Origin: Microtetraspora niveoalba
GTDB lineage: Bacteria; Actinomycetota; Actinomycetes; Streptosporangiales; Streptosporangiaceae
Reading direction: 5' to 3'
Length of the DNA: 64,000 bases
Assembly (NCBI RefSeq): GCF_001570405.1
Contig: NZ_BBYM01000019.1
Location: 250,323 to 314,322, forward strand
Shown here: positions 43,330 through 52,800 of the stretch, piece by piece
How positions within the stretch are numbered: position 1 is the first letter of the stretch
How the letters are laid out: the number at the start of each line of letters is the position of its first letter
Translations under genes and position numbers: made by a program
Notes under the pieces: model-generated
Told to the model about the DNA's origin: nothing
What the model saw: the letters and a program-made list of their open reading frames with translations, nothing else
Database searches by the model: none

Positions 43330-44046
43330 CTAGCGGGGACCCGGGACTCCCGGCCCGTAGGTGCGCCGCAGCATCTCCCCTCCCTTGCCCGGGGTGCCGA
43401 GGTCCTTCCCGTTGACCTCAAGGCGGAAGGCGCCGGCGTCGCCGAAGACGACTTTGACCTGGTCACGGGCCTTCCACGTGGAGGTCTTGCCCTTCTTGAC
43501 GGTGCCCTGGAAGAGCTGGCGGCCCGCGCCGTCCCTGACGTTGAGCCAGGACGACCTCTTCGCGGTGACCTTGAGCACGACCATTTCGCCGGTCACCTTG
43601 GCCGGGTCGTGCCGGGCCTCCGGGGCCTTCCTGCTCTGCGCCGCCGTCTCGTGGACCGTGTCGCCGGAGCCGCCGAGCAGCCGGACGGCGCCGAAGATCA
43701 CGGCGATGACCGCGGCGATCGCGAGCGCCATCGTCCAGCCGGACGCCCTCCGCGCGCGTGCGCCCAGGGACCGGCCGGCCTTGAACACGCTCGCGGCGCG
43801 TATCTGCATGATCGAGCCGTCGCGCAGCGCGTCGTACTGCCTGACCGTCTCGTCGGGGTCGAGCCCCACCGCCCTTGAGATCGCACGCAGGTGCCCCCGC
43901 GCGTAGAAGTCGCCTCCGCAGAGCGAGAAGTCGTCCCGCTCGATGCCCTCGATCACGGTCTCGCGTATGCGCGTGCGCTTGCTGAGCTGACCCACGGTCA
44001 AGCCCATGCGCTGCCGCGCCTCCGCCAGAGCTTCGCCAATGCTCAT
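43330..44046 (-). CDS. RodZ-like helix-turn-helix membrane protein
   Basis: 238 aa. N-terminal XRE-type helix-turn-helix (residues ~1-70; [34 protein letters not shown]), a single membrane helix at ~103-124 ([19 protein letters not shown]), and a C-terminal DUF4115 beta domain ([42 protein letters not shown]). This is the RodZ layout: cytoplasmic HTH, one crossing, external beta domain. Role in cell shape is inferred from the family. It sits 29 nt upstream of rimO in the same direction. Confidence 0.85.
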   Translation of the reverse strand: MSIGEALAEARQRMGLTVGQLSKRTRIRETVIEGIERDDFSLCGGDFYARGHLRAISRAVGLDPDETVRQYDALRDGSIMQIRAASVFKAGRSLGARARRASGWTMALAIAAVIAVIFGAVRLLGGSGDTVHETAAQSRKAPEARHDPAKVTGEMVVLKVTAKRSSWLNVRDGAGRQLFQGTVKKGKTSTWKARDQVKVVFGDAGAFRLEVNGKDLGTPGKGGEMLRRTYGPGVPGPR

Positions 44047-44175
44047 AGCTTCCGCCCCCCGAAACGGCTACGCCCGGAACCGTCACCCGTCATCGACGGT
44101 GCGTAGTTGGTCCCATTCAACCAGTAGTCGATCCGGAGGAATGCGCGGGGGGTGCTCCGTGTCGTGAGAACAGCG

Positions 44176-46752
44176 CTACTCTCCGCGCAGGTCGGCGAGG
44201 AGCGCGGGCAGGTCGTCCGGCTTGACGAGGACCTCTCGGGCCTTGGAACCCTCGCTCGGCCCCACCACGTTGCGGCTCTCCAGCAGGTCCATCAGCCGGC
44301 CCGCCTTGGCGAAGCCGACCCGCAGCTTGCGCTGCAGCATCGACGTGGAGCCGAACTGCGTCGAGACGATCAGCTCCGCGGCCTGGATCAGCAGGTCGAG
44401 GTCGTCGCCGATCTCCTCGTCGATCTCGCGCTTCGCCGACGCCGGCGCGGCCACGTCTTCGCGGTACTCGACCTGCATCTGGGCCTTGCAGTGCGCGACG
44501 ACCTCGGCGATCTCCTTCTCCGAGACGAACGCGTTCTGCAGGCGCATCGGCTTGCTCGCGCCCATCGGCAGGAACAGCGAGTCGCCCTGCCCGACGAGCT
44601 TCTCCGCGCCCGGCTGGTCGAGGATGACCCGGGAGTCCGCGAGCGAGGAGGTCGCGAACGCCAGCCGGGACGGCACGTTCGCCTTGATCAGACCGGTGAC
44701 CACGTCCACGGACGGCCGCTGCGTGGCGATGACCAGGTGGATGCCGGCGGCCCGCGCGAGCTGGGTGATGCGGACGATGGAGTCCTCCACGTCGCGGGGC
44801 GCGACCATCATCAGGTCGGCCAGCTCGTCGACGATCACCAGGAGGTAGGGGTAGGGCTGGTAGACGCGCTCGCTGCCGGGCGGCGGCGTCAGCTTCCCCG
44901 CGCGTACGGCCTTGTTGAAGTCGTCCACGTGCCGGAAGCCGCTGGCCGCGAGGTCGTCGTAGCGCCGGTCCATCTCGCCGACGACCCATTCGAGGGCCTC
45001 GGCGGCCTTCTTCGGGTTCGTGATGATCGGCGTGATGAGATGCGGGATGCCCTCGTAGGCGGAGAGTTCCACCCGCTTGGGGTCGACGAGCACCATCCGG
45101 ACCTCGTCCGGCGTGGACCGCATCAGGATCGAGGTGATGAGGCCGTTGATGCAGGTCGACTTGCCCGCGCCGGTGGCGCCCGCGATGAGGATGTGCGGCA
45201 TCTTGGCGAGGTTCGCCACGATCGTACGGCCCTCGACGTCCTTGCCCAGGCCCACGATCATCGGGTGGTGGTCCGCCTGGGCCACCTGGGAGCGGAGCAC
45301 GTCGCCGAGCGAGACCAGGTCCTTGTCCGTGTTGGGGATCTCCACCCCGATCGCCGACTTGCCGGGAATCGGGGACAGGATCCTGACATCAGCGGATTTG
45401 ACGGCGTAGGCGATGTTCTTGGTGAGCGCCGTGACCTTCTCGACCTTGACCGCCGGGCCCAGCTCGATCTCGTAGCGGGTCACCGTCGGCCCGCGGGTGA
45501 AACCGATCACCTGGGCGTCGATGGCGAACTGCTCCAGCACGCTGCTCAGCGCGTTGACCACCACCGTGTTGGCCTTCGTCTGCGGCTTGGGCGCCGACCC
45601 CGTCCGCAGCATCTGCGTGTCCGGCAGCGTGTACGGCCCGGCCTGCGGCGACAACACGAGCTGCTCGACCTTGCGCGGCGCGGGGGTGGGCTGCGGGGGC
45701 GCCGACGGCGCCTTGGCCGGGGCGGCCGCGGCCTCCTCCTCGTCGTCGACCAGGCCCGGGACGATCTCCGGCGCGTGGTCCGGACGCCGCCCGTTCTCCT
45801 CCGACAGCACCGGAGTGTCGTAGGGCTTGACGTTGTCGCCGATCTCGGACTCGCCGTCCGGTGTGCCGGGCTTCTTCCGGCTGCGCTTCGGGCGTGACTG
45901 CGACGTGGTCCGGTCCCCGGACGAGCCCCGGCCCGACGACTCCGGACGCTGGAAGAGCATGTGCCGGATCTCGGCGAGGCGCTCGGGAACCCGGTGGACC
46001 GGGGTGGCGGTGATGACCAGGACGCCGAAGCCCGACAACATCAGCAGCAACGGGATCGTGATGAACGCCGGCAGGATGCTCGACGGCGGCGCCGAGACGA
46101 GGAAGCCCACCATGCCCCCCGCCTCCGAGATCTTGTCCATGCCGTCGTTCGCGCCCCCCGAGGGGTACGGCGTGCCGTGCGCGACGTGGACGATCCCGAG
46201 GATGCCCGCCAGGAAGGCCGTCCAGCCGATGCCCATCCGGCCGGTCTCCGCGTTCTGGTCGGGGTGGCGCAGGAAACGCCAGGCGAGCAACCCGAGCAGG
46301 AACGGCACCGACCAGGTGAGCGCGCCGACGGTGCCGTGGACGGCCGCGTCGACCACCTCGGCGACCCCGGTCTTCGTGTCCCGCCAGGTCATCGCGGCGA
46401 GCACGATCGCGCCCGCGAGCACGGCGAGGCCGAGCCCGTCGCGGCGATGGGCCGGGTCGAGGTCGCGGGCGCCCTTCCCCAGGGCGCGTACGGCGCTGCC
46501 CATGCCTTGGGCGATCAGCGACCAGAGGCCGATGACCAGCCTGCCGATCACGAGGAAGACCCAGCTGACCGGATCCTGGCCGGTCGCGACCTGACGGCCC
46601 CGGGTCGTGCGGGAACCGGAGCCGGACGGGCGGGCCCCCGATCCGGACCGGCCGCGGGACCCCGCCGGAGCCCGTTTGGCGGGAGCCGGGCGGGACCCGG
46701 TCCGCGGCGTGGGACGTTTCCCTGAACCCTTGCCGGACGTACGGGTGGCCAT
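44176..46752 (-). CDS. ftsK: DNA translocase FtsK/SpoIIIE
   Basis: 858 aa. Four membrane helices fall within residues ~60-250, a Pro/Ser-rich linker covers ~250-370, and the motor domains follow. Walker A is GATGAGKST, Walker B is YLLVIVDELADLMM, and the C-terminal winged-helix gamma domain spans the region of STSMLQRKLRVGFAKAGRLMDLLE. Pumps chromosomal DNA through the closing septum. The N-terminal ~55 residues are Arg/Pro/Ser/Gly-rich. It heads the leftward rodZ-rimO-pgsA-cinA block, with a 129-nt gap. Confidence 0.95.
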   Translation of the reverse strand: MATRTSGKGSGKRPTPRTGSRPAPAKRAPAGSRGRSGSGARPSGSGSRTTRGRQVATGQDPVSWVFLVIGRLVIGLWSLIAQGMGSAVRALGKGARDLDPAHRRDGLGLAVLAGAIVLAAMTWRDTKTGVAEVVDAAVHGTVGALTWSVPFLLGLLAWRFLRHPDQNAETGRMGIGWTAFLAGILGIVHVAHGTPYPSGGANDGMDKISEAGGMVGFLVSAPPSSILPAFITIPLLLMLSGFGVLVITATPVHRVPERLAEIRHMLFQRPESSGRGSSGDRTTSQSRPKRSRKKPGTPDGESEIGDNVKPYDTPVLSEENGRRPDHAPEIVPGLVDDEEEAAAAPAKAPSAPPQPTPAPRKVEQLVLSPQAGPYTLPDTQMLRTGSAPKPQTKANTVVVNALSSVLEQFAIDAQVIGFTRGPTVTRYEIELGPAVKVEKVTALTKNIAYAVKSADVRILSPIPGKSAIGVEIPNTDKDLVSLGDVLRSQVAQADHHPMIVGLGKDVEGRTIVANLAKMPHILIAGATGAGKSTCINGLITSILMRSTPDEVRMVLVDPKRVELSAYEGIPHLITPIITNPKKAAEALEWVVGEMDRRYDDLAASGFRHVDDFNKAVRAGKLTPPPGSERVYQPYPYLLVIVDELADLMMVAPRDVEDSIVRITQLARAAGIHLVIATQRPSVDVVTGLIKANVPSRLAFATSSLADSRVILDQPGAEKLVGQGDSLFLPMGASKPMRLQNAFVSEKEIAEVVAHCKAQMQVEYREDVAAPASAKREIDEEIGDDLDLLIQAAELIVSTQFGSTSMLQRKLRVGFAKAGRLMDLLESRNVVGPSEGSKAREVLVKPDDLPALLADLRGE

Positions 46753-46818
46753 GATGCCGAAGGTACTAGTGAGACCGGCCGAGATCCCGGAGGCACGCCG
46801 AAAGGAGCTCCAGGCCCG

Positions 46819-47580
46819 TCAGCTCTCCACGGTGCGGCCCCCGAGCCAGGCGTGATCGGGGTCGGCGGGGTCGAGCCCGGCGAACTCGGCGGCGTAGACC
46901 TCGGCGTCGTCCTGCGGATGGTAGCCGAGCGCCCGCCCCGGCTCCAGGTCCAGCCAGCCCCGCGTGTTGGCCGAGACGCCCCAGACCAGGGCGTAGGTCA
47001 GCTCGGGGGCCGTCAGGCAGGCGTGGGCCAGCCGGACCATGTCCCCCGGGCTGAGCCAGGTGGAGAGGGCGCGGGCGTCGGGCGGCCGGGGCTCGAAGGA
47101 GCCGATGCGCAGGCAGGCGACGCGTATGCCGTACCGGTCGGCGTAGTACCGGCCCAGGGCCTCGCCGTACACCTTGGAGACGCCGTAGAGCGAGTCGGGA
47201 CGGGCGGGAGTGTCGGCGGGCGCGGACTCCTGGCGTGGGGTGAACCCGGCGGCGTGGTTGCTGCTGGCGAAGACGACCCGTTCCACGCCCGCCGACCGCG
47301 CCGCCTCGAAGACGCGGTAGGTCCCCTCGATGTTGGCGGCCAGCACACTCTCGAACGAGGCGCTCGTCGAGGGGTCGCCGGCCAGGTGGACGACGGCGTG
47401 TACCCCCTCCATGGCGGCCGCCAGCGTGGCGGGGTCGGTGATGTCGCCGACGATCTGGTCGACGCCGTGTTCCTCGATCGGGATCCGGTCCGTGAGGCGC
47501 AGCCGGTGCCCGAGCTCGGGCAGTCCCCGGCGCAGGCACGCGCCGATGCGGCCGGCGGCTCCGGTGATGAGTGTCGCCAT
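46819..47580 (-). CDS. NAD-dependent SDR, uronate dehydrogenase-like
   Basis: 253 aa extended-SDR fold: GAAGRIG nucleotide-binding motif at residues 7-13, HLAGDPS, and catalytic YGVSKVYGE with the Ser at SSNHAAGF. The length and HLAGDPS/SSNHA signatures resemble bacterial uronate dehydrogenases, which oxidise glucuronate or galacturonate to the aldarolactone. It is divergent from an aldehyde dehydrogenase that resembles the alpha-ketoglutarate semialdehyde step of the same oxidative route. The pairing supports the assignment but does not prove it, since neither the dehydratases nor a transporter is nearby. Confidence 0.75.
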   Translation of the reverse strand: MATLITGAAGRIGACLRRGLPELGHRLRLTDRIPIEEHGVDQIVGDITDPATLAAAMEGVHAVVHLAGDPSTSASFESVLAANIEGTYRVFEAARSAGVERVVFASSNHAAGFTPRQESAPADTPARPDSLYGVSKVYGEALGRYYADRYGIRVACLRIGSFEPRPPDARALSTWLSPGDMVRLAHACLTAPELTYALVWGVSANTRGWLDLEPGRALGYHPQDDAEVYAAEFAGLDPADPDHAWLGGRTVES

Positions 47581-47994
47581 GGTCCGACCCTAAGTCTCGG
47601 CGGATCACGCCCTCCCGCGCGCGGCTCGGATGGCGCTCGCCGCGTTCCCGTATGTGACTCCTGGCGCGGCGGAGGCCGCGCGACGCCCAGGAAGGGGCGA
47701 AGGCTCGGCGCCGCCCCGGCCTGCGCGGCGTCCGCCGATGCGGGGAGCGGCGTGGGAGGGCGTGGAACGGGCCCGCCGGTGTTCACGTAGAGCGCCGCAT
47801 GTCCTGACCGGTCTCGAACTCCCCGATCGATCAGACCAGGGTTCGTCGTCGGCGCACCAGGGAGGTTATCCACAGGCCGGTCGCCGGTCGCCTCGCCGTG
47901 ACCGGGCTGGTGCAGGATGGGTGCAGCCGTCGGCGGCCGAGCCCCTCGCCCGGTCGCGGCGGACCGCGCGAGATCGTGATTGGAGACACCACCG
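47581..47994. other. Divergent intergenic region, no gene seen
   Basis: 414 nt between the SDR and the aldehyde dehydrogenase, with no convincing coding frame. It holds one perfect TTATCCACA (47866-47874), the consensus DnaA-box sequence, but as a single copy. The sequence GGAG before the ALDH ATG is the only clear signal. Confidence 0.4.
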
Positions 47995-49518
47995 ATGACC
48001 GTCTGGAGCGTCGACGCCCGCACCGGCGACCGCCGCGGCGAGTTCGCCGAGTCATCCGTCGATCAGGTCGATCTGGCCTGCCGCAGCGCCCAGGCGACCC
48101 GGCGTGCGCTGGACGAGGCGGGCCCGCGCGGCCGCGCGGAGTTGCTTGAGGCGATCGCCGCCGAGCTGGAGGCCACCCGCGAGGCGCTCGTCGCCGCCGC
48201 CGATGCCGAGACCGCGCTCGGCGTGCCCCGGCTGACCGGCGAGGTGGGCCGCGCCGCCGGGCAGTTCCGGATGTTCGCCGCGGCGTTGCGCGAGGGGTCC
48301 TGGCTCGACGTGCGGATCGACCGGGCCGACCCCGCGGCGACGCCTCCGCGGCCCGACCTGCGCCGGATGAACGTTCCCGTGGGCGTGGTGGCCGTCTTCT
48401 CCGCCAGCAACTTCCCGCTCGCCTTCAGCGTCAGCGGGGGCGACACCGCGAGCGCGCTCGCCGCCGGCTGCCCGGTCGTGGTCAAGGCCCACCCGCTGCA
48501 CCCCGAGACCTCGGAGATCGCCCTGGCCGCGCTGCGCGCCGGCGCACGTACGGCGGGCCTGCCCGAGGACGTCGTCCAGCTCGTCCACGGCCAGGACGCC
48601 GGCCTCGCCCTGGTCCGGCATCCGCTCGTGAAGGCCGTCGGCTTCACCGGCTCGGTCCCCGGAGGCCGTCACCTGCACGACGTGGCGAAATCGCGGCCCG
48701 AGCCGATCCCCTTCTACGGCGAGCTGGGCAGCCTCAACCCGCTGGTGATCACGCCGGGGGCGGCCGACGCTCGCACCGCCGAGATCGCCTCCGGTCTGGC
48801 CGCGTCCGCGACGCTCGGGTCGGGGCAGTTCTGCACCAAGCCGGGCCTCGTCCTCGCCCCCGCCACGCCGGCGGGTCGCGCGCTGATCGAGTCGCTGGCC
48901 GCGCGTTTCACCGAGACCGGCCCGCAGGTGCTGCTCGGCGACGGCATCCGCCACGGGTTCGTTTCGGGAGCGGACGCCCGCTCCTCGCTGCCCGGCGTGA
49001 CCGTCGCCGCCACGGGCAAGCCTGGCGATGACCGGCAGGTGGCCGCGCGGCTGCTGACCGCCCCCGCCGCACTGCTCTCCGACGGGAGCACCGCCGAGTT
49101 GCTCCTCGACGAGTGCTTCGGCCCGCTGACCGTCGTGCTGACGTACGGGAACGAGGACGAGCTGGTGGCGGCGTTGTCGGCCGCGCCCGGCAACCTGACC
49201 GCCACCCTGCACAGCGAGCCCGGTGAGGAGGAGCTGGCGGCGCGGCTGCTGTCCGTCCTGCGCGACCGGGCCGGTCGGCTGATCTTCAACGGATATCCCA
49301 CGGGCGTGGCGGTGACCTGGGCTCAGCAGCACGGCGGGCCGTACCCGTCGTCCACGGAGCCGGCGACCACCTCGGTCGGCACGGCGGCGATCTTCCGCTT
49401 CCTCCGGCCGGTGGCCTACCAGGACACGCCCGCCGCCCTGCTTCCCGAGGCGCTGCGTGACGACAACCCCCTCGGGTTGCCGCGCCACGTGGACGGCGTT
49501 CTGGAGCTGCCGCACTGA
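47995..49518 (+). CDS. Aldehyde dehydrogenase, 2,5-dioxovalerate dehydrogenase-like
   Basis: 507 aa. Catalytic Cys in GSGQFCTKPG, general base Glu in YGELGSLNP, cofactor motif FTGSVPGG. The FCTKPG context and the short ARS-type start (SQATRRALDEAGPRGRAELLEAIAAELE) are typical of the NADP-dependent alpha-ketoglutarate semialdehyde (2,5-dioxovalerate) dehydrogenase branch. The ATG at 47995 follows GGAG by about 9 nt. It is divergent from the uronate dehydrogenase-like gene. Confidence 0.85.
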   Translation: MTVWSVDARTGDRRGEFAESSVDQVDLACRSAQATRRALDEAGPRGRAELLEAIAAELEATREALVAAADAETALGVPRLTGEVGRAAGQFRMFAAALREGSWLDVRIDRADPAATPPRPDLRRMNVPVGVVAVFSASNFPLAFSVSGGDTASALAAGCPVVVKAHPLHPETSEIALAALRAGARTAGLPEDVVQLVHGQDAGLALVRHPLVKAVGFTGSVPGGRHLHDVAKSRPEPIPFYGELGSLNPLVITPGAADARTAEIASGLAASATLGSGQFCTKPGLVLAPATPAGRALIESLAARFTETGPQVLLGDGIRHGFVSGADARSSLPGVTVAATGKPGDDRQVAARLLTAPAALLSDGSTAELLLDECFGPLTVVLTYGNEDELVAALSAAPGNLTATLHSEPGEEELAARLLSVLRDRAGRLIFNGYPTGVAVTWAQQHGGPYPSSTEPATTSVGTAAIFRFLRPVAYQDTPAALLPEALRDDNPLGLPRHVDGVLELPH

Positions 49519-49836
49519 CCCGACGCCCGGCGCCGTCCCCACGCCCTCCGCGCGCACGCCGTCGCGGACGCCCGGTATCCCGGGGGCCCATGGCCCAGCC
49601 CCACAGCCATGTCCCCCGCCACCCGGCAGACGCCATGGGCGGCCCCCGGATCGCCGAACCACAACAGGTCACTCCGGCGCAGCGTTCCGCGGGCCCCACA
49701 TGGGCGGACGCCATGCGCTGCCCTCAGCTCGCCTCACCGTGGCATGTTTCTGGGGGCACAGCGTTCCGGGGCCGCGTCCGGCGGCCGCGGAAGGCGCGGC
49801 CCGCAGAAAGCATGGCCGTGGGCGAGAATCAATGTC
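49519..49836. other. Gap between aldehyde dehydrogenase and the AfsR-like regulator
   Basis: About 320 nt. It contains loosely repeated words (GACGCCATG and CAGCGTTCCG each twice) but no gene, RNA or clear terminator. An upstream extension of the regulator's frame runs through it but lacks protein-like composition. Confidence 0.35.
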
Positions 49837-52800
49837 ATGCGGTTCGGCATCCTGGGGCCCACTGATGTGCGGCGGGACGACGGGAGCGTGGTCGCCGTAG
49901 GCGGGCCGCGGCTCCGCGCCCTCCTCGCGATGTTGCTCCTGGACGCCGGCCGGGTCGTGACCGTCGAGCGGCTGATCGACGGCCTCTACGGCACCGAGCC
50001 GCCCGCGGCGGCGGGAAACGCCCTCCAGGCCCAGGTCTCCCGGCTCCGCGCCCTGCTCTCCAGCCCGCCGCCGCACGGCACGGCCGGAGCGCATGGCACG
50101 ACGAGACCGAGCAGCGGCGGCGCTTCCCCATTCGGCAGGACGGGCCCAGGCGCGGTCGGCTCGGCAGAAGCGGCCGGCACGACAGGACCGGGCGACAAGA
50201 CGGCGGGAACGCCGGACCGGCCGACAGCCCTGCGAAACGCTGTGGCGAACGCTGACGCAACCGTGAACCGTGCCGTGGTGGTGCGGCATCCAGCGGGCTA
50301 CATGCTGGCCGTCGACCCCGCGGACGTGGACGCACACCGGTTCGACCGGCTGGTCGCCGGAGGGCGGGAGGCGCTGGCGTCGGGCGTCCCTGCCCGCGCC
50401 GCCACGACGCTCCGCGCGGCGCTCGACCTGTGGCGGGGACCCGCGTTCGCCGACGTCGGCGACGCCCCGTTCGCGGCCGCGCAGGCGGCCCGTCTGGACG
50501 AGCTGCGCCTCACCGCCGCCGAGGACCACGCACAGGCCACGCTGGCGCTCGGCGGCCACCGTGAGCTCGTCGCCCCGCTCCAGGGCCTGGTCGCCGCCCA
50601 TCCTCTGCGTGAGCGGCTGCACGGCCTCCTCATGCGGGCGTTGTACGCGTCGGGGCGGCAGGCAGAAGCTCTCGCGCGCTACGAGGAACTGCGGCGACGG
50701 CTCGCCGACGAGCTGGGCGCCGACCCGTCAGCCGAGCTGGCCGCCGTCCACATCGCCATGCTCCGGGGCGACCCCGCCCTCGCCCCCGTGTCGATCAATT
50801 CACCATCCCCCGCCGCTGGGGTCTCCCCCGGATCGAGCACACCGGCGTTCACGCCGTCCTCCATCTCTCCACCCGCCACCGAGTCGACCGCACCGACCTC
50901 CCCGACCTCTTGGGCCTCCGCCACCTCGATCGACTCGGCGTCCGCGGTCTCTCCCGCCCGTCCGGCCTCCAGCACACCCAAACCGCGGTCTCCCACCCAG
51001 GTCACGGCGGCCTCTCCGGCCTCCGGCACCTCGATCGACTCGGCGTCGTCCGCGGCCTCGATCGCCTCTCCCGATTCCTCCAGATCGGCCGCATCGCTGC
51101 CCGGATCCTCACCTGACCCCACCGGATCGACCACATCGCTCTTCGGCACGTCGCCGCGCTCCTCCGAATCGAGCACCTCCGTCGCCACCTCACCCGACCC
51201 CACCGGATCGAACGCGTCGGTGCCCGGAGCCCCACCGAACTCCACTGGGTCGCCCACATCGGTGCCCGGGGTCGATTCCGCGTCTTCCACCCCGGTGCAC
51301 CAGGGTTTGGCCGCCCAGATCACCTCCCTGATCGGCCGTACCGCCGAGCTGAACCAGGTGGACACGCTGCTCTCCGAGTCCCGGCTGGTCACGCTGACCG
51401 GCCCGGGCGGCACCGGCAAGACCCGGCTCGCGCTGGAGGCGGCGTCGCGGCAGGACGGCGACGTCTGCTTCGTGGAGCTGGCCCAGCTCGCCGACGGCGC
51501 GGAGGTGCCTCAGGCCGTGCTCTCTGCGCTCGGGCTGCGGCAGGCGGGACCGATCACGTTCGCGCCCGGCGCGCAGGCGCCCGACCCCTCGTCCCGGCTG
51601 GCCTCCGCGCTCGCGAGCCGGCCCCTGCTGCTCGTGCTGGACAACTGCGAGCACGTCGTGGACGCAGCCGCCCGGCTCACCGCGCGGCTGCTCGCCTCCT
51701 GCCCGGACCTGCGCGTCCTCGCCACCAGCCGCGAGGCGCTCGGCATCACCGGCGAGCGCCTCTGCCCGGTGCCGCCGCTCGCCCTGCCCCCAGCGGGAAC
51801 GCCTGCCTCCGACCTGCCCGCGTACGCCGCGGTGCGCCTGTTCGCCGAGCGGGCCATCGCCGTACGACCGGATTTCCGGCTGGAGGAGGACGAGGCGGAG
51901 GCCGCGGTGTCGATCTGCCGTGCCCTGGACGGGCTGCCGCTGGCGATCGAGCTGGCCGCCGCCAGGCTGCGCTCCCTGACCGCTTCCGAGGTCGCCGTCC
52001 GCCTCGGCGCGGCCGGGGACGGGACGAGCCGGGCCAGATTCGAGCTGCTGTCCCGCGGCAGCCGTACGGCACAGCCCCGGCATCGCACGTTGCGCAAGGT
52101 GGTGGAGTGGAGCTGGGATCTGCTCGACAAGAGCGAGCAGACGCTCGCCAGGCGGCTGACCGTGTTCGCGGGCGGGGCCGCATTGGAGGCGGCGGAGCGG
52201 GTCTGCGACCTTCCGGACACCGACGGCGTGCTGGCGTCACTGGTGGACAAGTCGCTGGTCGAGGTTGTCGGCGGCCGCTATCGGATGCTGGAGACGATCC
52301 GTGCCTTCTGCGCGGAGCGGCTGGCCGAGGCGGGCGAGGAGGAGCGGCTGCGCCGGGCGCACACCGCCTACTTCACGGAGCTGGCCGAGACCGCCGACCC
52401 CTATCTGCGCCGCACCGAGCAACTGGAGTGGCTGCGGCGGCTGGACGTGGAACACGACAACCTCCACGCCGCCCTTCACCGGTCGACGGAGGCCGGCGAC
52501 ATCGGCGCCGCCCTGCGGCTCCTGTCCGCTCTGGCCGGGTACTGGTTCCTGCGCGGGCTGCGCGCCGAGGGGGCGGCGCTGGCCACGGCCCTTCTCCGGA
52601 GGATGGGGCCGCGCCCTCCCGACGGTCTCGACGAGGAGCACGCCTTGTGCGTGCTGACCGCGGCCGCCACCGGCGCCTGCCCTCCCGAGGTAGAGGCGTC
52701 GCTGGAGGGCGCGATCCGGCTCGTCGACGCCTGGGACACCGCACCGCGCCAGTTGTGGACCTCCGTGCTCCGTGCCGTCGTCGTGGGGCCGCCATCTGAC

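Noticed and set aside
47866-47874. A perfect DnaA box TTATCCACA
   Set aside because: It is a single copy with no cluster of boxes, no dnaA or dnaN nearby and no AT-rich unwinding region, so it does not mark an origin.
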